Assembly (NCBI RefSeq): GCF_024584805.1
Contig: NZ_CP075715.1
Location: forward strand, 1,848,001-1,912,000
From: Streptomyces sp. FIT100
GTDB taxonomy: Bacteria; Actinomycetota; Actinomycetes; Streptomycetales; Streptomycetaceae
DNA length: 64,000 bases
Direction: 5' to 3'
The notes under the pieces are model-generated. The model made no database searches and was not told where the DNA came from. It saw nothing but the letters and a program-made list of their open reading frames with translations. This document shows, piece by piece, positions 39,699 through 49,128 of the stretch. The first letter of the stretch is position 1, and the number at the start of each line of letters is the position of its first letter. The translations under genes and the position numbers were made by a program.

Positions 39699-39723
39699 AA
39701 GTCGACAAGCGGCGCACGTTCAA
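39694..39723 (-). promoter_or_regulatory. Candidate ftsZ promoter
   Basis: Minus strand TTGAAC (39718-39723) and TAGTGT (39694-39699), 18 nt apart, about 160 bases before the ftsZ start in the 278-bp ftsQ-ftsZ space. Streptomyces ftsZ is known to have several promoters here, one sporulation-linked; which this one matches is not known. Confidence 0.5.
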
Positions 39724-39813
39724 CGAACACGCCGAACCTCCCGTTTTTCTTTTCACCCTATGTGATCAGCCATCGCAGTGCCCAACCAGGGTGCTGGCCT
39801 GCGCATATGTGCG

Positions 39814-40629
39814 TCAACTCGCTGATGCGACAGGGGCGGTGGGGGCACTCACGTCGAAGTGACCGGCGTCGGGAGCCGCTTTCATCAGCGCGGTGAGCGC
39901 GCGCGCCTTCGCCTCGCCCCGCTCCGAACTTCCCCACAGAACGGTCCGGCCGTGCGCCAGCTTCAGGGTGATGGAGTCGTAGGAGCGCACTTCGACGGCC
40001 CGGAGGTCCTTCGCCGCCCGCTCGGGGAGTTCGGTGGTGACCCGCACCGCCTCGGTCATCAGCCGCCGCTCGTCGAAGCGCCGGAGGCTCGGTGACCCGT
40101 CGGCCGTCAATTCCAGCACGGGCACGTCCTTGGGGGCCTTGTCCACGGTGGCGAAACGGACGCCTTTCGCGTCCACTTCGATGAACTTCGTGCCCGTTTC
40201 CATGATGAGGGCGGGCTCGCGCTCGGTCACCTTCAGGACGATTCCGTCCGGCCAGGAGCGTACGGCTTCGACGGAGTCGATACGGCGGAGTTTCGCGCCC
40301 AGCCGCGCCTCGATCGCGTCCGTATCGACCGAGATCAGCGGCGATCCGATCGGTACGGCGGCCGCGGCCTCGACCTCACGGGGTGTCAGAACCTTTGTCC
40401 CGGAGGTCCTGACCCGTTCGGCGCGCAGCCACGGGGAGCCGTGGAGCAGCCAGATCGCGGCGGCGCCGGACACGACGAGGACGGCGAGCGCCAGCAGCGT
40501 CCGCCGGCGGCCGGACAGCCGGAGCCGGCGAACTCCGGGCCCCCCGCGGGAAGGAGGGCCGGGGTGGCCGGCCGACGACGGGCCCTTCGGCTGCCGTGTG
40601 CCGCGTTCGGCGGTCGTCGGTCCGGCCAT
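39814..40629 (-). CDS. ftsQ: Cell division protein FtsQ
   Basis: A 271-residue bitopic membrane protein of the divisome. Disordered basic cytosolic part (1-45), one membrane segment (LLALAVLVVSGAAAIWLL, about 46-63), extracytoplasmic POTRA domain (VRTSGTKVLTPREVEAAAAV) and FtsQ beta domain (WPDGIVLKVTEREPALIM onward). ATG 40629 matches the family start; open frame extends upstream without similarity. Confidence 0.96.
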   Translation of the reverse strand: MAGPTTAERGTRQPKGPSSAGHPGPPSRGGPGVRRLRLSGRRRTLLALAVLVVSGAAAIWLLHGSPWLRAERVRTSGTKVLTPREVEAAAAVPIGSPLISVDTDAIEARLGAKLRRIDSVEAVRSWPDGIVLKVTEREPALIMETGTKFIEVDAKGVRFATVDKAPKDVPVLELTADGSPSLRRFDERRLMTEAVRVTTELPERAAKDLRAVEVRSYDSITLKLAHGRTVLWGSSERGEAKARALTALMKAAPDAGHFDVSAPTAPVASAS

Positions 40630-40655
40630 GCTCCGCACCCTGCCCTTCGCTGTGC

Positions 40656-41750
40656 CTATCGGTGTGCTCGTGCGGAAATCGCCTCGTACACCATTCCGAC
40701 AAGCAGATCGTCTGCGTCCCGGCGCCCGAACTCGGCGGCGGCGCGGGACATCTCGTACAACCGGTGCGGATCGGCGAGCACCGGCAGCACATTGCCGTGG
40801 ACCCACTCGGGGGTCAGCTCGGCGTCGTCGACCAGCAGTCCGCCGCCGGCCTTCACCACCGGCTGGGCGTTGAGCCGCTGTTCGCCGTTGCCGATCGGCA
40901 GCGGTACGTACGCGGCGGGGAGCCCGACGGCGGAGAGTTCGGCGACGGTCATGGCGCCCGCACGGCACAGCATCATGTCGGCCGCGGCGTACGCGAGATC
41001 CATCCGGTCCACGTACGGTACCGGGATGTAGGGCGGCATTCCTGGCATGTTGTCCACGCGCGGCAGTTCGTTCTTCGGGCCGACCGCGTGCAGGATCTGG
41101 ATGCCGGAGCGCTGGAGCAGCGGTGCGACCTGCTGGACCACCTCGTTGAGACGGCGGGCGCCCTGCGAGCCGCCGGAGACCAGCAGCGTGGGCAGATTGG
41201 GGTCGAGCCCGAACGCGGCGCGCGCCTCGGGCCGCACCCTGGCCCTGTCGAGGGTGGCGATGGAGCGGCGCAGCGGGATGCCGATGTAGCGGGCGCCGCG
41301 CAGCTTGCTGTCCGGGGTGGAGACGGCCACGGCCGCGGCGTACCGCGAGCCGATCTTGTTGGCCAGGCCCGGGCGGGCGTTGGCCTCGTGGATGACGATG
41401 GGCACACCGAGGCGCTTGGCGGCGAGATAGCCGGGCAGCGCGACATAGCCGCCGAAGCCGACGACGCAGTCCGCCTTGGTGCGCTCCAGGATCTGCTCGG
41501 CGGCCTTGATCGTGCCGCGCAGCCGCCCGGGCACGGTCATCAGCTCGGGGGTGGGCTTGCGCGGCAGCGGTACGGCGGGGATCAGGGCGAGCTCGTAGCC
41601 CCGCTCGGGCACGAGCCGGGTCTCCAGACCGCGCTCCGTGCCGAGCGCTGTGATGCCCATGGTCGGATCCTGCCTGCGCAGGGCGTCCGCGAGGGCGAGC
41701 GCGGGCTCGATGTGGCCGGCGGTCCCCCCGCCGGCGAGTACGACATGCAC
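40656..41750 (-). CDS. murG: MurG, lipid II-forming GlcNAc transferase
   Basis: A 364-residue peripheral membrane glycosyltransferase (GT28) that adds GlcNAc to lipid I. N-terminal glycine-rich loop [20 protein letters not shown] (about residues 5-24), second loop [15 protein letters not shown] (about 185-200) and the C-terminal UDP-GlcNAc site [23 protein letters not shown] 41750, 6 bases after ftsW, so the pair is coupled. Confidence 0.98.
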   Translation of the reverse strand: MHVVLAGGGTAGHIEPALALADALRRQDPTMGITALGTERGLETRLVPERGYELALIPAVPLPRKPTPELMTVPGRLRGTIKAAEQILERTKADCVVGFGGYVALPGYLAAKRLGVPIVIHEANARPGLANKIGSRYAAAVAVSTPDSKLRGARYIGIPLRRSIATLDRARVRPEARAAFGLDPNLPTLLVSGGSQGARRLNEVVQQVAPLLQRSGIQILHAVGPKNELPRVDNMPGMPPYIPVPYVDRMDLAYAAADMMLCRAGAMTVAELSAVGLPAAYVPLPIGNGEQRLNAQPVVKAGGGLLVDDAELTPEWVHGNVLPVLADPHRLYEMSRAAAEFGRRDADDLLVGMVYEAISARAHR

Positions 41751-41756
41751 CGAAAT

Positions 41757-43451
41757 TCACCGCTCTCCGGACGGACGTTCCTTGACGCTCCGCCTCATCG
41801 ACTTCCATCTCACCCCAGCCCGCTTCTTACCGAACACAGGCTGCCGTACGGCCAGGGCCGCCTTCGCGGCGGGATCCTCTCGCGCGAACGCGATCAGCAG
41901 TCCCACGGCGAACATGGTCGGCAGCAGGGCGGAGCCTCCGTAGGAGAACAGCGGGAGAGGGACGCCGGCGATCGGCAGCAGACCGAGCACCGCACCGATG
42001 TTGATCACGGCCTGGGCCGTGATCCAGGTGGTCACGCCTCCCGCGGCATACCTCACGAAGGGGTCCTCCGTGCGTCCGGCCACGCGGATACCCGCATAGC
42101 CTAGAGCCGCGAAGAGAGTGAGCACCGACAGCGTCCCCGCCAGCCCCAGTTCCTCCCCGGTGATGGCGAAGATGAAGTCGGTGTGCGCTTCCGGGAGTTG
42201 ACCCCATTTCTCCACACTCGCGCCGATACCGGAACCGAACCATCCGCCGGAGGCGAGCGCGTAGATCCCGTGCACGGCCTGCCAGCAGATGTCATTGGGT
42301 CCGAGATCACTGGCCCCGACGCACTGGAATCGGTCCATCCGGTTCGGATTGGTCTTGATCAGGACGGCGCCGATCAGGCCCGCGACACCCAGCACTCCGG
42401 CGAAGAGCCTGGTGGGGGCACCCGCGAGCCAGAGCAGCCCGAAGAGGATCGCGGCCAGGATGATGGCCGTGCCCATGTCACCGCCGAGCATGATCAGCCC
42501 GAGCAGCATGAAGGCGACAGGCACCAGCGGCACGAGCAGGTGCTTCCACTGCGTGAGCAGGCGTTTCTCCTGTTTGCGGGCGAGCAGGTCGGCGCCCCAG
42601 AGGATCAGGGCGAGCTTGCCGAACTCACTGGGCTGGAGCTGGAAGGGGCCGCCGAGCGAGATCCAGTTCTGGTTGCCGTTGACCGACTGCCCTATCCCCG
42701 GGACCTGCACCAGCACCATCAGGAAGGCGCTGCCGACAAGGAGGGGGTATGCGAGCGCCCGGTGGAGCTTGACGGGCATCCGGGAGGCGAGGAACAGCAG
42801 CCCGGTGCCGATGACGGCGGCGAGGAACTGCTTGCGGAAGAAGTACGAGGACGGGAGGGAGTACGTCAGCGCCGTGATCATCGACGCGGAGTAGACCATG
42901 ACGAGGCCGAGAGCGGTGATCAGCAGTCCGGCGCCGAGGATCACGTAGTACGCCGTGAGCGGGCGGTCCCAGGCCCGGCGCGCCTGCTCGTACGCCCGCC
43001 GGACCGCGCCTCCGCCGGGCGGGCGGGGCGGACCGCCGTCCGCCCCGCCGCGCCCGGCAGGCACCCGCCGTCCCGCCCCGGCCCGCCCGGTGGTGCCGCT
43101 GCGCAGAGCGACACCGGGGGCGCCGGCGAGGGCGGGTACGGGTGCGGGTGCGAGGGCTGCGACGAGTCTTGCCCCCACCCCGCCCCTTCCCGAACTGGGG
43201 CTCCGCCCCAGACCTCGCGCCTCAAACGCCGGCGAGGCTGGATTTCGGGGCGCAGCCCCGAATTTCCAGCCCGTCCGGCTGAGGACACGGCCGAAGGCCG
43301 TACGGGGGTCCGGGGCGGAGCCCTCCACGCGGCGGAGCCGCCAGGCTGCCGGGCCCGGCCGGGACGCGGCCGGGGGGCCGGGCTCCCCGGCCCCGGCTGC
43401 GAGGCGTCGCGGGGCCTGCGGGGGCAAGGCCCCCAGCGGGTTGGGCGGCAT
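41757..43451 (-). CDS. ftsW: FtsW, septal SEDS glycosyltransferase, with unusual N-terminal extension
   Basis: SEDS membrane polymerase that joins lipid II with FtsI at the septum. The conserved body begins at RRAYEQARRAWDRPLTAYYV and has about ten membrane segments with NGNQNWISLGG, QPSEFGKLALILW, GGDMGTAIIL and PLFSYGGSALLPTMFAVGL. From ATG 43451 (8 bases after GGAGGGG) the protein is 564 residues, about 100 more than S. coelicolor FtsW as I recall it; the extra part is disordered and is encoded by a dispersed intergenic repeat (43196-43301). An in-frame GTG at 43178, with GAAGGGG upstream, would give a normal 473 residues and is the main alternative start. Confidence 0.93.
   Translation of the reverse strand: MPPNPLGALPPQAPRRLAAGAGEPGPPAASRPGPAAWRLRRVEGSAPDPRTAFGRVLSRTGWKFGAAPRNPASPAFEARGLGRSPSSGRGGVGARLVAALAPAPVPALAGAPGVALRSGTTGRAGAGRRVPAGRGGADGGPPRPPGGGAVRRAYEQARRAWDRPLTAYYVILGAGLLITALGLVMVYSASMITALTYSLPSSYFFRKQFLAAVIGTGLLFLASRMPVKLHRALAYPLLVGSAFLMVLVQVPGIGQSVNGNQNWISLGGPFQLQPSEFGKLALILWGADLLARKQEKRLLTQWKHLLVPLVPVAFMLLGLIMLGGDMGTAIILAAILFGLLWLAGAPTRLFAGVLGVAGLIGAVLIKTNPNRMDRFQCVGASDLGPNDICWQAVHGIYALASGGWFGSGIGASVEKWGQLPEAHTDFIFAITGEELGLAGTLSVLTLFAALGYAGIRVAGRTEDPFVRYAAGGVTTWITAQAVINIGAVLGLLPIAGVPLPLFSYGGSALLPTMFAVGLLIAFAREDPAAKAALAVRQPVFGKKRAGVRWKSMRRSVKERPSGER
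43196..43301. repeat. Dispersed palindromic repeat inside the ftsW reading frame
   Basis: Three hairpins in a row: TGGGGC-TCC-GCCCCA (43196-43210), a long one with GCTGGATTTCGGGG against CCCCGAATTTCCAGC (43237-43270), and ACGGCC-GAA-GGCCGT (43287-43301). CCTCAAACGCCGGCGAGG between them links it to the repeat at 34376-34440. Such sequences normally sit between genes in Streptomyces; here the minus strand is open through it in the ftsW frame. Confidence 0.8.
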
Positions 43452-43498
43452 GGCGGTGTCCCCTCCAGGTCTGGCCGCGGCGGCGGGGACCGGGCCGG

Positions 43499-44929
43499 TC
43501 AGGCGCGCTCGGCGGCCAGGCCGCGGACCGCGTCCGCGAACGCCTCGCCCCGCTTGTTGTAGTTGGCGAACATGTCCATCGACGCACACGCCGGGGCCAG
43601 CAGCACCGTGTCCCCCGGCCTCGCGAGCCCGGCCGCTTCGCGGACCGCCGTCGGCATCGCCCCAGTGTCGGTCCGGTCGAGGTCGACCACCGGGACCTCG
43701 GGCGCGTGTCGCGCGAGCGCTTCCCGGATCAGCGCCCGGTCCGCTCCGATGAGCACGACGCCCCGCAGCCGCTTCGCGGACCTCTCGACGAGCTCGTCGA
43801 AGGTCGCACCCTTCGCCAGCCCGCCCGCGATCCAGACGATCGGGTCGTACGCCGCCAAGGACGCTTCCGTGGCATGCGTGTTGGTGGCCTTGGAGTCGTC
43901 GACGTACGCGACGCCGTCGACCTCCGCGACGAACTCGATGCGGTGCGCGTCGGGTCGGAAGGCCCGCAGCCCGTCCCGTACGGCGGCGGGCTCGACACCG
44001 TACGCCCGTGCCAGCGCGGCCGCGGCGAGCGCGTTCGCGATGTTGTGCGGGGCGGGCGGGTTGACGTCGGAGACCTCGGCCAACTCCTGCGCCTGCTTCT
44101 GCCTGTTGGGCACGAAGGCGCGGTCCACCAGGATCCCCTCGACCACACCGAGCTGGGAGGGCCCGGGGGGCCCGAGGGTGAAGCCGATCGCCCGGCAGCC
44201 CTCCTCGACGTCCGCCTCGCGCACCAGGTCCTCGGTGGCGGGGTCGGCGGCGTTGTAGACGCAGGCGACCGTATTGCCTTCGTAGATACGGCCCTTGTCG
44301 GCGGCGTACGCCTCCATGGAGCCGTGCCAGTCCAGATGGTCCGGCGCCAGGTTGAGCACGGCGGCGGAGTGGGCGCGCAGCGAGGGTGCCCAGTGCAGCT
44401 GGTAGCTGGAGAGCTCGACGGCGAGTACGTCGTACTTCTCGTCGCCGAGGACGGCGTCGAGGAGCGAGACGCCGATGTTGCCGACGGCCGCCGTCTTCAG
44501 CCCGGCCGCCTCCAGGATCGAGGCGAGCATCCGCACGGTCGTGGTCTTGCCGTTGGTGCCGGTGACCGCGAGCCAGGGAGCCGCTGCTCTTCCCGCCGTG
44601 ACCTCGCGCAAGCGCCAGGCGAGTTCGACGTCGCCCCAGACCTCGACGCCCGCCTCGGCGGCGGCCGCGAAGAGCGGCTTGTCGGGCTTCCAGCCGGGCG
44701 CCGTGACGATCAGCTCGGTGCCCTCCGGCAACGAGGCACCATCGCCGAGGCGGACGGTGATTCCCTCCGCCTCCAGCTCGGCGGCCTGCGCCTGCGCGCG
44801 CTCGTCGGCGCCGTCGTTGACGACCGTGACGACCGCGCCGAGACCGTGCAGGACGCGCGCGGCGGGGATGCCGCTCACGCCCAGCCCGGCGACGGTGACG
44901 CGCTTGCCCTGCCAGTCCAGCTCACTCAC
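43499..44929 (-). CDS. murD: MurD, UDP-MurNAc-L-Ala:D-Glu ligase
   Basis: A 476-residue cytosolic Mur ligase adding D-glutamate. N-terminal dinucleotide-like fold (VTVAGLGVSGIPAARVL), ATP loop AVTGTNGKTTTVRM (about residues 121-134), NLAPDHLDWHGSMEAYAADK (central domain with metal-binding region) and the C-terminal DDSKATNTHATEASL. All typical. GTG 44929. Transcription order mraY-murD-ftsW. Confidence 0.98.
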   Translation of the reverse strand: MSELDWQGKRVTVAGLGVSGIPAARVLHGLGAVVTVVNDGADERAQAQAAELEAEGITVRLGDGASLPEGTELIVTAPGWKPDKPLFAAAAEAGVEVWGDVELAWRLREVTAGRAAAPWLAVTGTNGKTTTVRMLASILEAAGLKTAAVGNIGVSLLDAVLGDEKYDVLAVELSSYQLHWAPSLRAHSAAVLNLAPDHLDWHGSMEAYAADKGRIYEGNTVACVYNAADPATEDLVREADVEEGCRAIGFTLGPPGPSQLGVVEGILVDRAFVPNRQKQAQELAEVSDVNPPAPHNIANALAAAALARAYGVEPAAVRDGLRAFRPDAHRIEFVAEVDGVAYVDDSKATNTHATEASLAAYDPIVWIAGGLAKGATFDELVERSAKRLRGVVLIGADRALIREALARHAPEVPVVDLDRTDTGAMPTAVREAAGLARPGDTVLLAPACASMDMFANYNKRGEAFADAVRGLAAERA

Positions 44930-44953
44930 GTGTCGGCCCTCACTCGTCGGCCC

Positions 44954-46024
44954 TCACTTGTCGGCCGCCCAGCCCGCGTAGAAGATGCCCAGACCCACAA
45001 TGACGCACATGCCCTGAATGATCCAGAATCGGACCACGACGAGCACTTCGGACCAGCCCTTGAGTTCGAAGTGGTGCTGTAGCGGCGCCATCCGGAAGAC
45101 ACGCTTCCCGGTGAGCCGGAACGAACCGACCTGTATCACCACGGACATCGTGATGAGCACGAACAGACCGCCGAGGAGCGCGAGCAGCAGCTCCGTGCGG
45201 GAGCAGATCGCGAGTCCCGCGAGCGCGCCGCCGAGGGCGAGCGAACCGGTGTCACCCATGAAGATCTTGGCCGGCGAGGTGTTCCACCACAGGAAGCCGA
45301 AGCAGGCGCCCATCAGCGCGGAGGCGACGACCGCGAGGTCGAGCGGGTCGCGGACCTCGAAGCAGGCGTTGGGGTTGGTCAGCGTGGTCGCGTTGGCGCA
45401 GGACTCCTGGAACTGCCAGAGCCCGATGAAGGTGTACGCGCCGAAGACCATCACGGAGGCGCCGGTGGCCAGGCCGTCCAGACCGTCGGTGAGGTTCACG
45501 CCGTTCGACATGGCGAGGATCATGAAGAGTGCCCAGACCACGAACAGCACCGGGCCGATCGTCCAGCCGAAGTCGGTGACGAACGACAGCTTGGTGGAGG
45601 CCGGGGTGTTGCCGCGGATGTCGGCGAACTGCAGCGCCAGCACCGCGAAGGCGATACCGACGATCAGCTGTCCGGCCATCTTCGCCTTGGCCCGCAGGCC
45701 CAGCGACCGCTGCTTGACGATCTTGATGTAGTCGTCGAGGAAGCCGACCAGTCCCATGCCCGCCATCAGGAACAGCACCAGCACGCCCGAGAACGTCGGG
45801 TCCTCACCGGTGATGACCTTGGCGAGGGCGTACGCGATCAGCGTGGCAAGGATGAAGGCGATGCCGCCCATGGTGGGCGTGCCCTTCTTGCTGCCGTGGC
45901 TGCGCGGGCCGTCGTCACGGATGAACTGACCGTAGCCCTTGCGTGCCAGCAGCTTGATCAGCAGCGGCGTGCCGATGAGCGTCAGGAAGAGCCCGATGGC
46001 TCCCGCGAAGAGGATCTGCCTCAT
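44954..46024 (-). CDS. mraY: MraY, phospho-MurNAc-pentapeptide transferase
   Basis: A 356-residue ten-helix membrane enzyme that makes lipid I from UDP-MurNAc-pentapeptide and undecaprenyl phosphate. Conserved acidic motifs [27 protein letters not shown] and [14 protein letters not shown] are complete. ATG 46024 overlaps the murF stop by 4 nt. Confidence 0.98.
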   Translation of the reverse strand: MRQILFAGAIGLFLTLIGTPLLIKLLARKGYGQFIRDDGPRSHGSKKGTPTMGGIAFILATLIAYALAKVITGEDPTFSGVLVLFLMAGMGLVGFLDDYIKIVKQRSLGLRAKAKMAGQLIVGIAFAVLALQFADIRGNTPASTKLSFVTDFGWTIGPVLFVVWALFMILAMSNGVNLTDGLDGLATGASVMVFGAYTFIGLWQFQESCANATTLTNPNACFEVRDPLDLAVVASALMGACFGFLWWNTSPAKIFMGDTGSLALGGALAGLAICSRTELLLALLGGLFVLITMSVVIQVGSFRLTGKRVFRMAPLQHHFELKGWSEVLVVVRFWIIQGMCVIVGLGIFYAGWAADK

Positions 46025-47442
46025 CGGCCGGCACCCTCACCCTCGGTGGTGTTCTCGAGCAGCGCCTGGGCGATCCGCTCGAGCCCGGCCGACCTGGAAG
46101 CCTTCACCAGTACGACGTCTCCCGGGCGCAACTCACTGCGCAACAGGTCGACCGCCGCCTGCGCGTCGGACACGTGCACCGACTCCTCACCCCACGAACC
46201 CTCGTTATATGCGCCCAGTTGCAGCCAGGACGCTTCCCTGCCCCCGACTGCGACGAGCTTGCTGACGTTGAGCCGGACGGCGAGCCGCCCGACCGCGTCG
46301 TGCTCGGCGAGCGACTCGTCCCCGAGCTCGGCCATCGGGCCGAGCACCGCCCACGTGCGGCCCCCTGCGGCCTGGGCGGCCGTGCCCATGGCCGCGAGCG
46401 CGCGCAGTGCGGCTCGCATGGACTCGGGGTTCGCGTTGTAGGCGTCGTTGACGACCGTCACGCCGTCCGGACGCTCGGTGACCTCCATACGCCAGCGGGA
46501 GAGGGTGCCGGCCTCCGAGAGCGCCGTGGCGATCTCGTCGACGGACATGCCCAGCTCATGGGCGACGGCGGCCGCGGCGAGCGCGTTCGACACGTGGTGC
46601 TCACCGTACAGCCGCAAGGTCACGTCGCTGCACCCGGAGGGTGTGCGAAGCCGGAATGCGGGCTGTCCGTTCGGCAGGAGCCGGACATTCTCGGCTCGTA
46701 CGTCCGCTTCGTCCGCCTCACCGAAGAGCACGACGCGCGCCTTCGTACGGGAGGCCATCGCGCGGACGAGGGGGTCGTCGGCGTTGAGCACGGCGATCCC
46801 GTCCCCGGGCAGGGACTCCACGAGCTCGCCCTTGGCCTCGGCGATCTGCTCGCGGCCACCGAACTCGCCGATATGGGCGGTGCCGACGTTGAGCACGAGC
46901 CCGATACGGGGCGGCGTGAGTCCGGTGAGGTAGCGGATGTGGCCGATGCCGCGGGCGCCCATCTCCAGCACGAGGTGGCGGGTTTCCGCCGTCGCGCGGA
47001 GCGCGGTGAGCGGCAGGCCGATCTCGTTGTTGAGGGATCCGGGCGTCCAGACGGTCGGCGCGTGGCGCTGGAGCAGCTGGGCGATGAGGTCCTTGGTGGA
47101 GGTCTTGCCCGCGGAGCCGGTGAGGGCGACCACCTCGGTGCCGAGCTTCCTTACGACGGCGCGTGCCAGCGCGCCGAGAGCGGCCCGGACGTCCTCGACG
47201 ACGATGGCGGGGACGCCGACGGGCCGCGTGGCCAGCACGGCCACCGCACCCTCCGCGACGGCGCGCTTCGCGTAGTCGTGGCCGTCGACGTGGTCACCGG
47301 CGAAGGCGGCGAAGAGGCTGCCGGCCTCGACCTGGCGGGAGTCGATGACGACGGGCCCGGTGACCTGGACGGCCGGATCCGGTATGTCGTACGAGTGCCC
47401 GCCGACGATTTCGGCGATCTCGGCGAGGGAGAGGGCGATCAC
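46021..47442 (-). CDS. murF: MurF, D-Ala-D-Ala ligase to UDP-MurNAc-tripeptide
   Basis: A 473-residue cytosolic Mur ligase that adds D-Ala-D-Ala. ATP loop [18 protein letters not shown] (about residues 105-122), [33 protein letters not shown] in the C-terminal domain. GTG 47442, 4 bases after the murE stop. Typical length. Confidence 0.98.
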   Translation of the reverse strand: MIALSLAEIAEIVGGHSYDIPDPAVQVTGPVVIDSRQVEAGSLFAAFAGDHVDGHDYAKRAVAEGAVAVLATRPVGVPAIVVEDVRAALGALARAVVRKLGTEVVALTGSAGKTSTKDLIAQLLQRHAPTVWTPGSLNNEIGLPLTALRATAETRHLVLEMGARGIGHIRYLTGLTPPRIGLVLNVGTAHIGEFGGREQIAEAKGELVESLPGDGIAVLNADDPLVRAMASRTKARVVLFGEADEADVRAENVRLLPNGQPAFRLRTPSGCSDVTLRLYGEHHVSNALAAAAVAHELGMSVDEIATALSEAGTLSRWRMEVTERPDGVTVVNDAYNANPESMRAALRALAAMGTAAQAAGGRTWAVLGPMAELGDESLAEHDAVGRLAVRLNVSKLVAVGGREASWLQLGAYNEGSWGEESVHVSDAQAAVDLLRSELRPGDVVLVKASRSAGLERIAQALLENTTEGEGAGR

Positions 47443-47446
47443 TGCT

Positions 47447-49111
47447 TCATCCCTGACTGTTCTCGTGGCGGTGTGCGTCCTGTCGGCCGACGATCGCCTC
47501 GCGCAGGACCTGGCGGTCGTCGAAGGGACGGACCACTCCGGCGATGTCCTGGCCCTGCTCGTGTCCCTTGCCGGCGACGAGCACGGTGTCGCCCGGTTCG
47601 GCGCGGGCGACGGCCGCGGCGATGGCGGCGGCCCGGTCCTCGAAGACCTGGACCTCCCCGCGTTCGTGCACGGGCACCTCGGCGGCGCCCGCGAGCATCG
47701 CGGCGAGGATCGCGAGGGGGTCCTCGGAGCGGGGGTTGTCGGAGGTCAGCACGGCGGTGTCGGCGAGCCGGGCGGCCGCGGCGCCCATGGGGCCCCGCTT
47801 GGTCCGGTCGCGGTCGCCGCCGCAGCCCAGCACGATGTGCAGTCTGCCCTTGGTGACCTTGCGCAGGGAGCGCAGGACCGATTCGACGGCGTCGGTCTTG
47901 TGGGCGTAGTCGACGACCGCCAGGTACGGCTGGCCCTCGTCGACGCGCTCCAGGCGGCCCGGCACCCCGGGGACGGCGGCGACGCCGTCGGCGGCCGTCT
48001 GCGGGTCGGCCCCGGCGACCGCGAGCGTGACGATCGCGGCGAGCGTGTTGGCGACGTTGAACGGGCCGGGCAGCGGCGCCCTGGCGGCGATCCGCTCGCC
48101 CTGGGGACCGACGGCGGTGAACGTGGAGCCGACCGCGCCGAGTTCGACGCCCTCGGCGCGCCAGTCGGCGTCCGGGTGGCCCTCGGCGGAGAACGTGGTG
48201 ACCGGAATTGCCGACTCCGTGGTCAGCCGCCGCCCGTACTCGTCGTCGAGGTTGACGACACCGAGCCGGGCACGGGCCGGGGTGAACAGCTGGGCCTTGG
48301 CCTGGAAGTAGTCCTCCATGCCGGAGTGGAACTCCATGTGCTCCGGGCTGAGGTTGTTGAAGACGGCGACGTCGAAGACGCAGCCGTCGACCCGGCCGAG
48401 CACCAGGGCGTGGCTGGAGACCTCCATGGCGACCGATCCGACGCCGCGCTCGCGCATCACCGCGAACAGTGCCTGGAGATCGGTGGCTTCGGGGGTGGTG
48501 CGCTCCGACTTGATCCGGTCGTCCCCGACGCGCATCTCGACCGTGCCGATCAGACCGGTGCGGTGACCGGCTCCGCGCAGGCCGCCCTCGACGAGATAGG
48601 CCGTGGTCGTCTTGCCGGAGGTGCCGGTGATGCCGATCTGGAGCAGGTCCTCGCCGGGGTGTCCGTAGATGGCGGCGGCGAGCTCGCCCATCCGTCCCCG
48701 CGGGTTCTCGACGGCCAGGACGGGCAGTCCGGTCGCGGCGGCCCGGTCGGCGCCCGTCGGGTCGGTCAGGATCGCGGCCGCGCCGAGCTCCTTGGCCTGG
48801 GCGACGTAGTCGGCGCCGTGCAGGCGGGCGCCGGGCAGTGCGGCGTACACGTCCCCGGGGCGTACCGCCCGCGAGTCGTGGGTGATGCCCGTGACCGCGC
48901 CGGAGCCCGGAGGCTCGGTCCCGAGCCGGCCGGCCAGCTCTGCGAGGGGGACGGGGCGGACCTCGGCCGGGCGGGGCGGGGCGGTTCGGTACTGATCAGC
49001 GTGGGGCACGGCGGTGAGCGTACCGGGCGCACCGGGACGGGTGCTAAACCAGGTCCGCTCGGCGGGGTGCCCTGGCGGGCGGTTCCCGGGGCCGGGAGTG
49101 ATCGTTGTCAC
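47447..49111 (-). CDS. murE: MurE, UDP-MurNAc-tripeptide synthetase
   Basis: A 554-residue cytosolic Mur ligase that adds the third residue, diaminopimelate. ATP loop ITGTSGKTTTAYLVEGG (about residues 152-168), carbamylated-lysine region, and the amino-acid specificity motif DNPR in LTSDNPRSEDPLAIL, which marks diaminopimelate rather than lysine users. Streptomyces walls carry the LL isomer; the sequence alone does not show the stereochoice. GTG 49111 lies 8 bases after GGAGG; a ~50-residue disordered leader before the first domain is normal for the genus. Confidence 0.96.
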   Translation of the reverse strand: MTTITPGPGNRPPGHPAERTWFSTRPGAPGTLTAVPHADQYRTAPPRPAEVRPVPLAELAGRLGTEPPGSGAVTGITHDSRAVRPGDVYAALPGARLHGADYVAQAKELGAAAILTDPTGADRAAATGLPVLAVENPRGRMGELAAAIYGHPGEDLLQIGITGTSGKTTTAYLVEGGLRGAGHRTGLIGTVEMRVGDDRIKSERTTPEATDLQALFAVMRERGVGSVAMEVSSHALVLGRVDGCVFDVAVFNNLSPEHMEFHSGMEDYFQAKAQLFTPARARLGVVNLDDEYGRRLTTESAIPVTTFSAEGHPDADWRAEGVELGAVGSTFTAVGPQGERIAARAPLPGPFNVANTLAAIVTLAVAGADPQTAADGVAAVPGVPGRLERVDEGQPYLAVVDYAHKTDAVESVLRSLRKVTKGRLHIVLGCGGDRDRTKRGPMGAAAARLADTAVLTSDNPRSEDPLAILAAMLAGAAEVPVHERGEVQVFEDRAAAIAAAVARAEPGDTVLVAGKGHEQGQDIAGVVRPFDDRQVLREAIVGRQDAHRHENSQG

Positions 49112-49128
49112 TGGTGGTACCTCCGGGG

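Noticed and set aside
39814..41808. A single 664-residue frame joining murG and ftsQ regions
   Set aside because: The upstream part is murG read in another frame; FtsQ similarity starts at ATG 40629.
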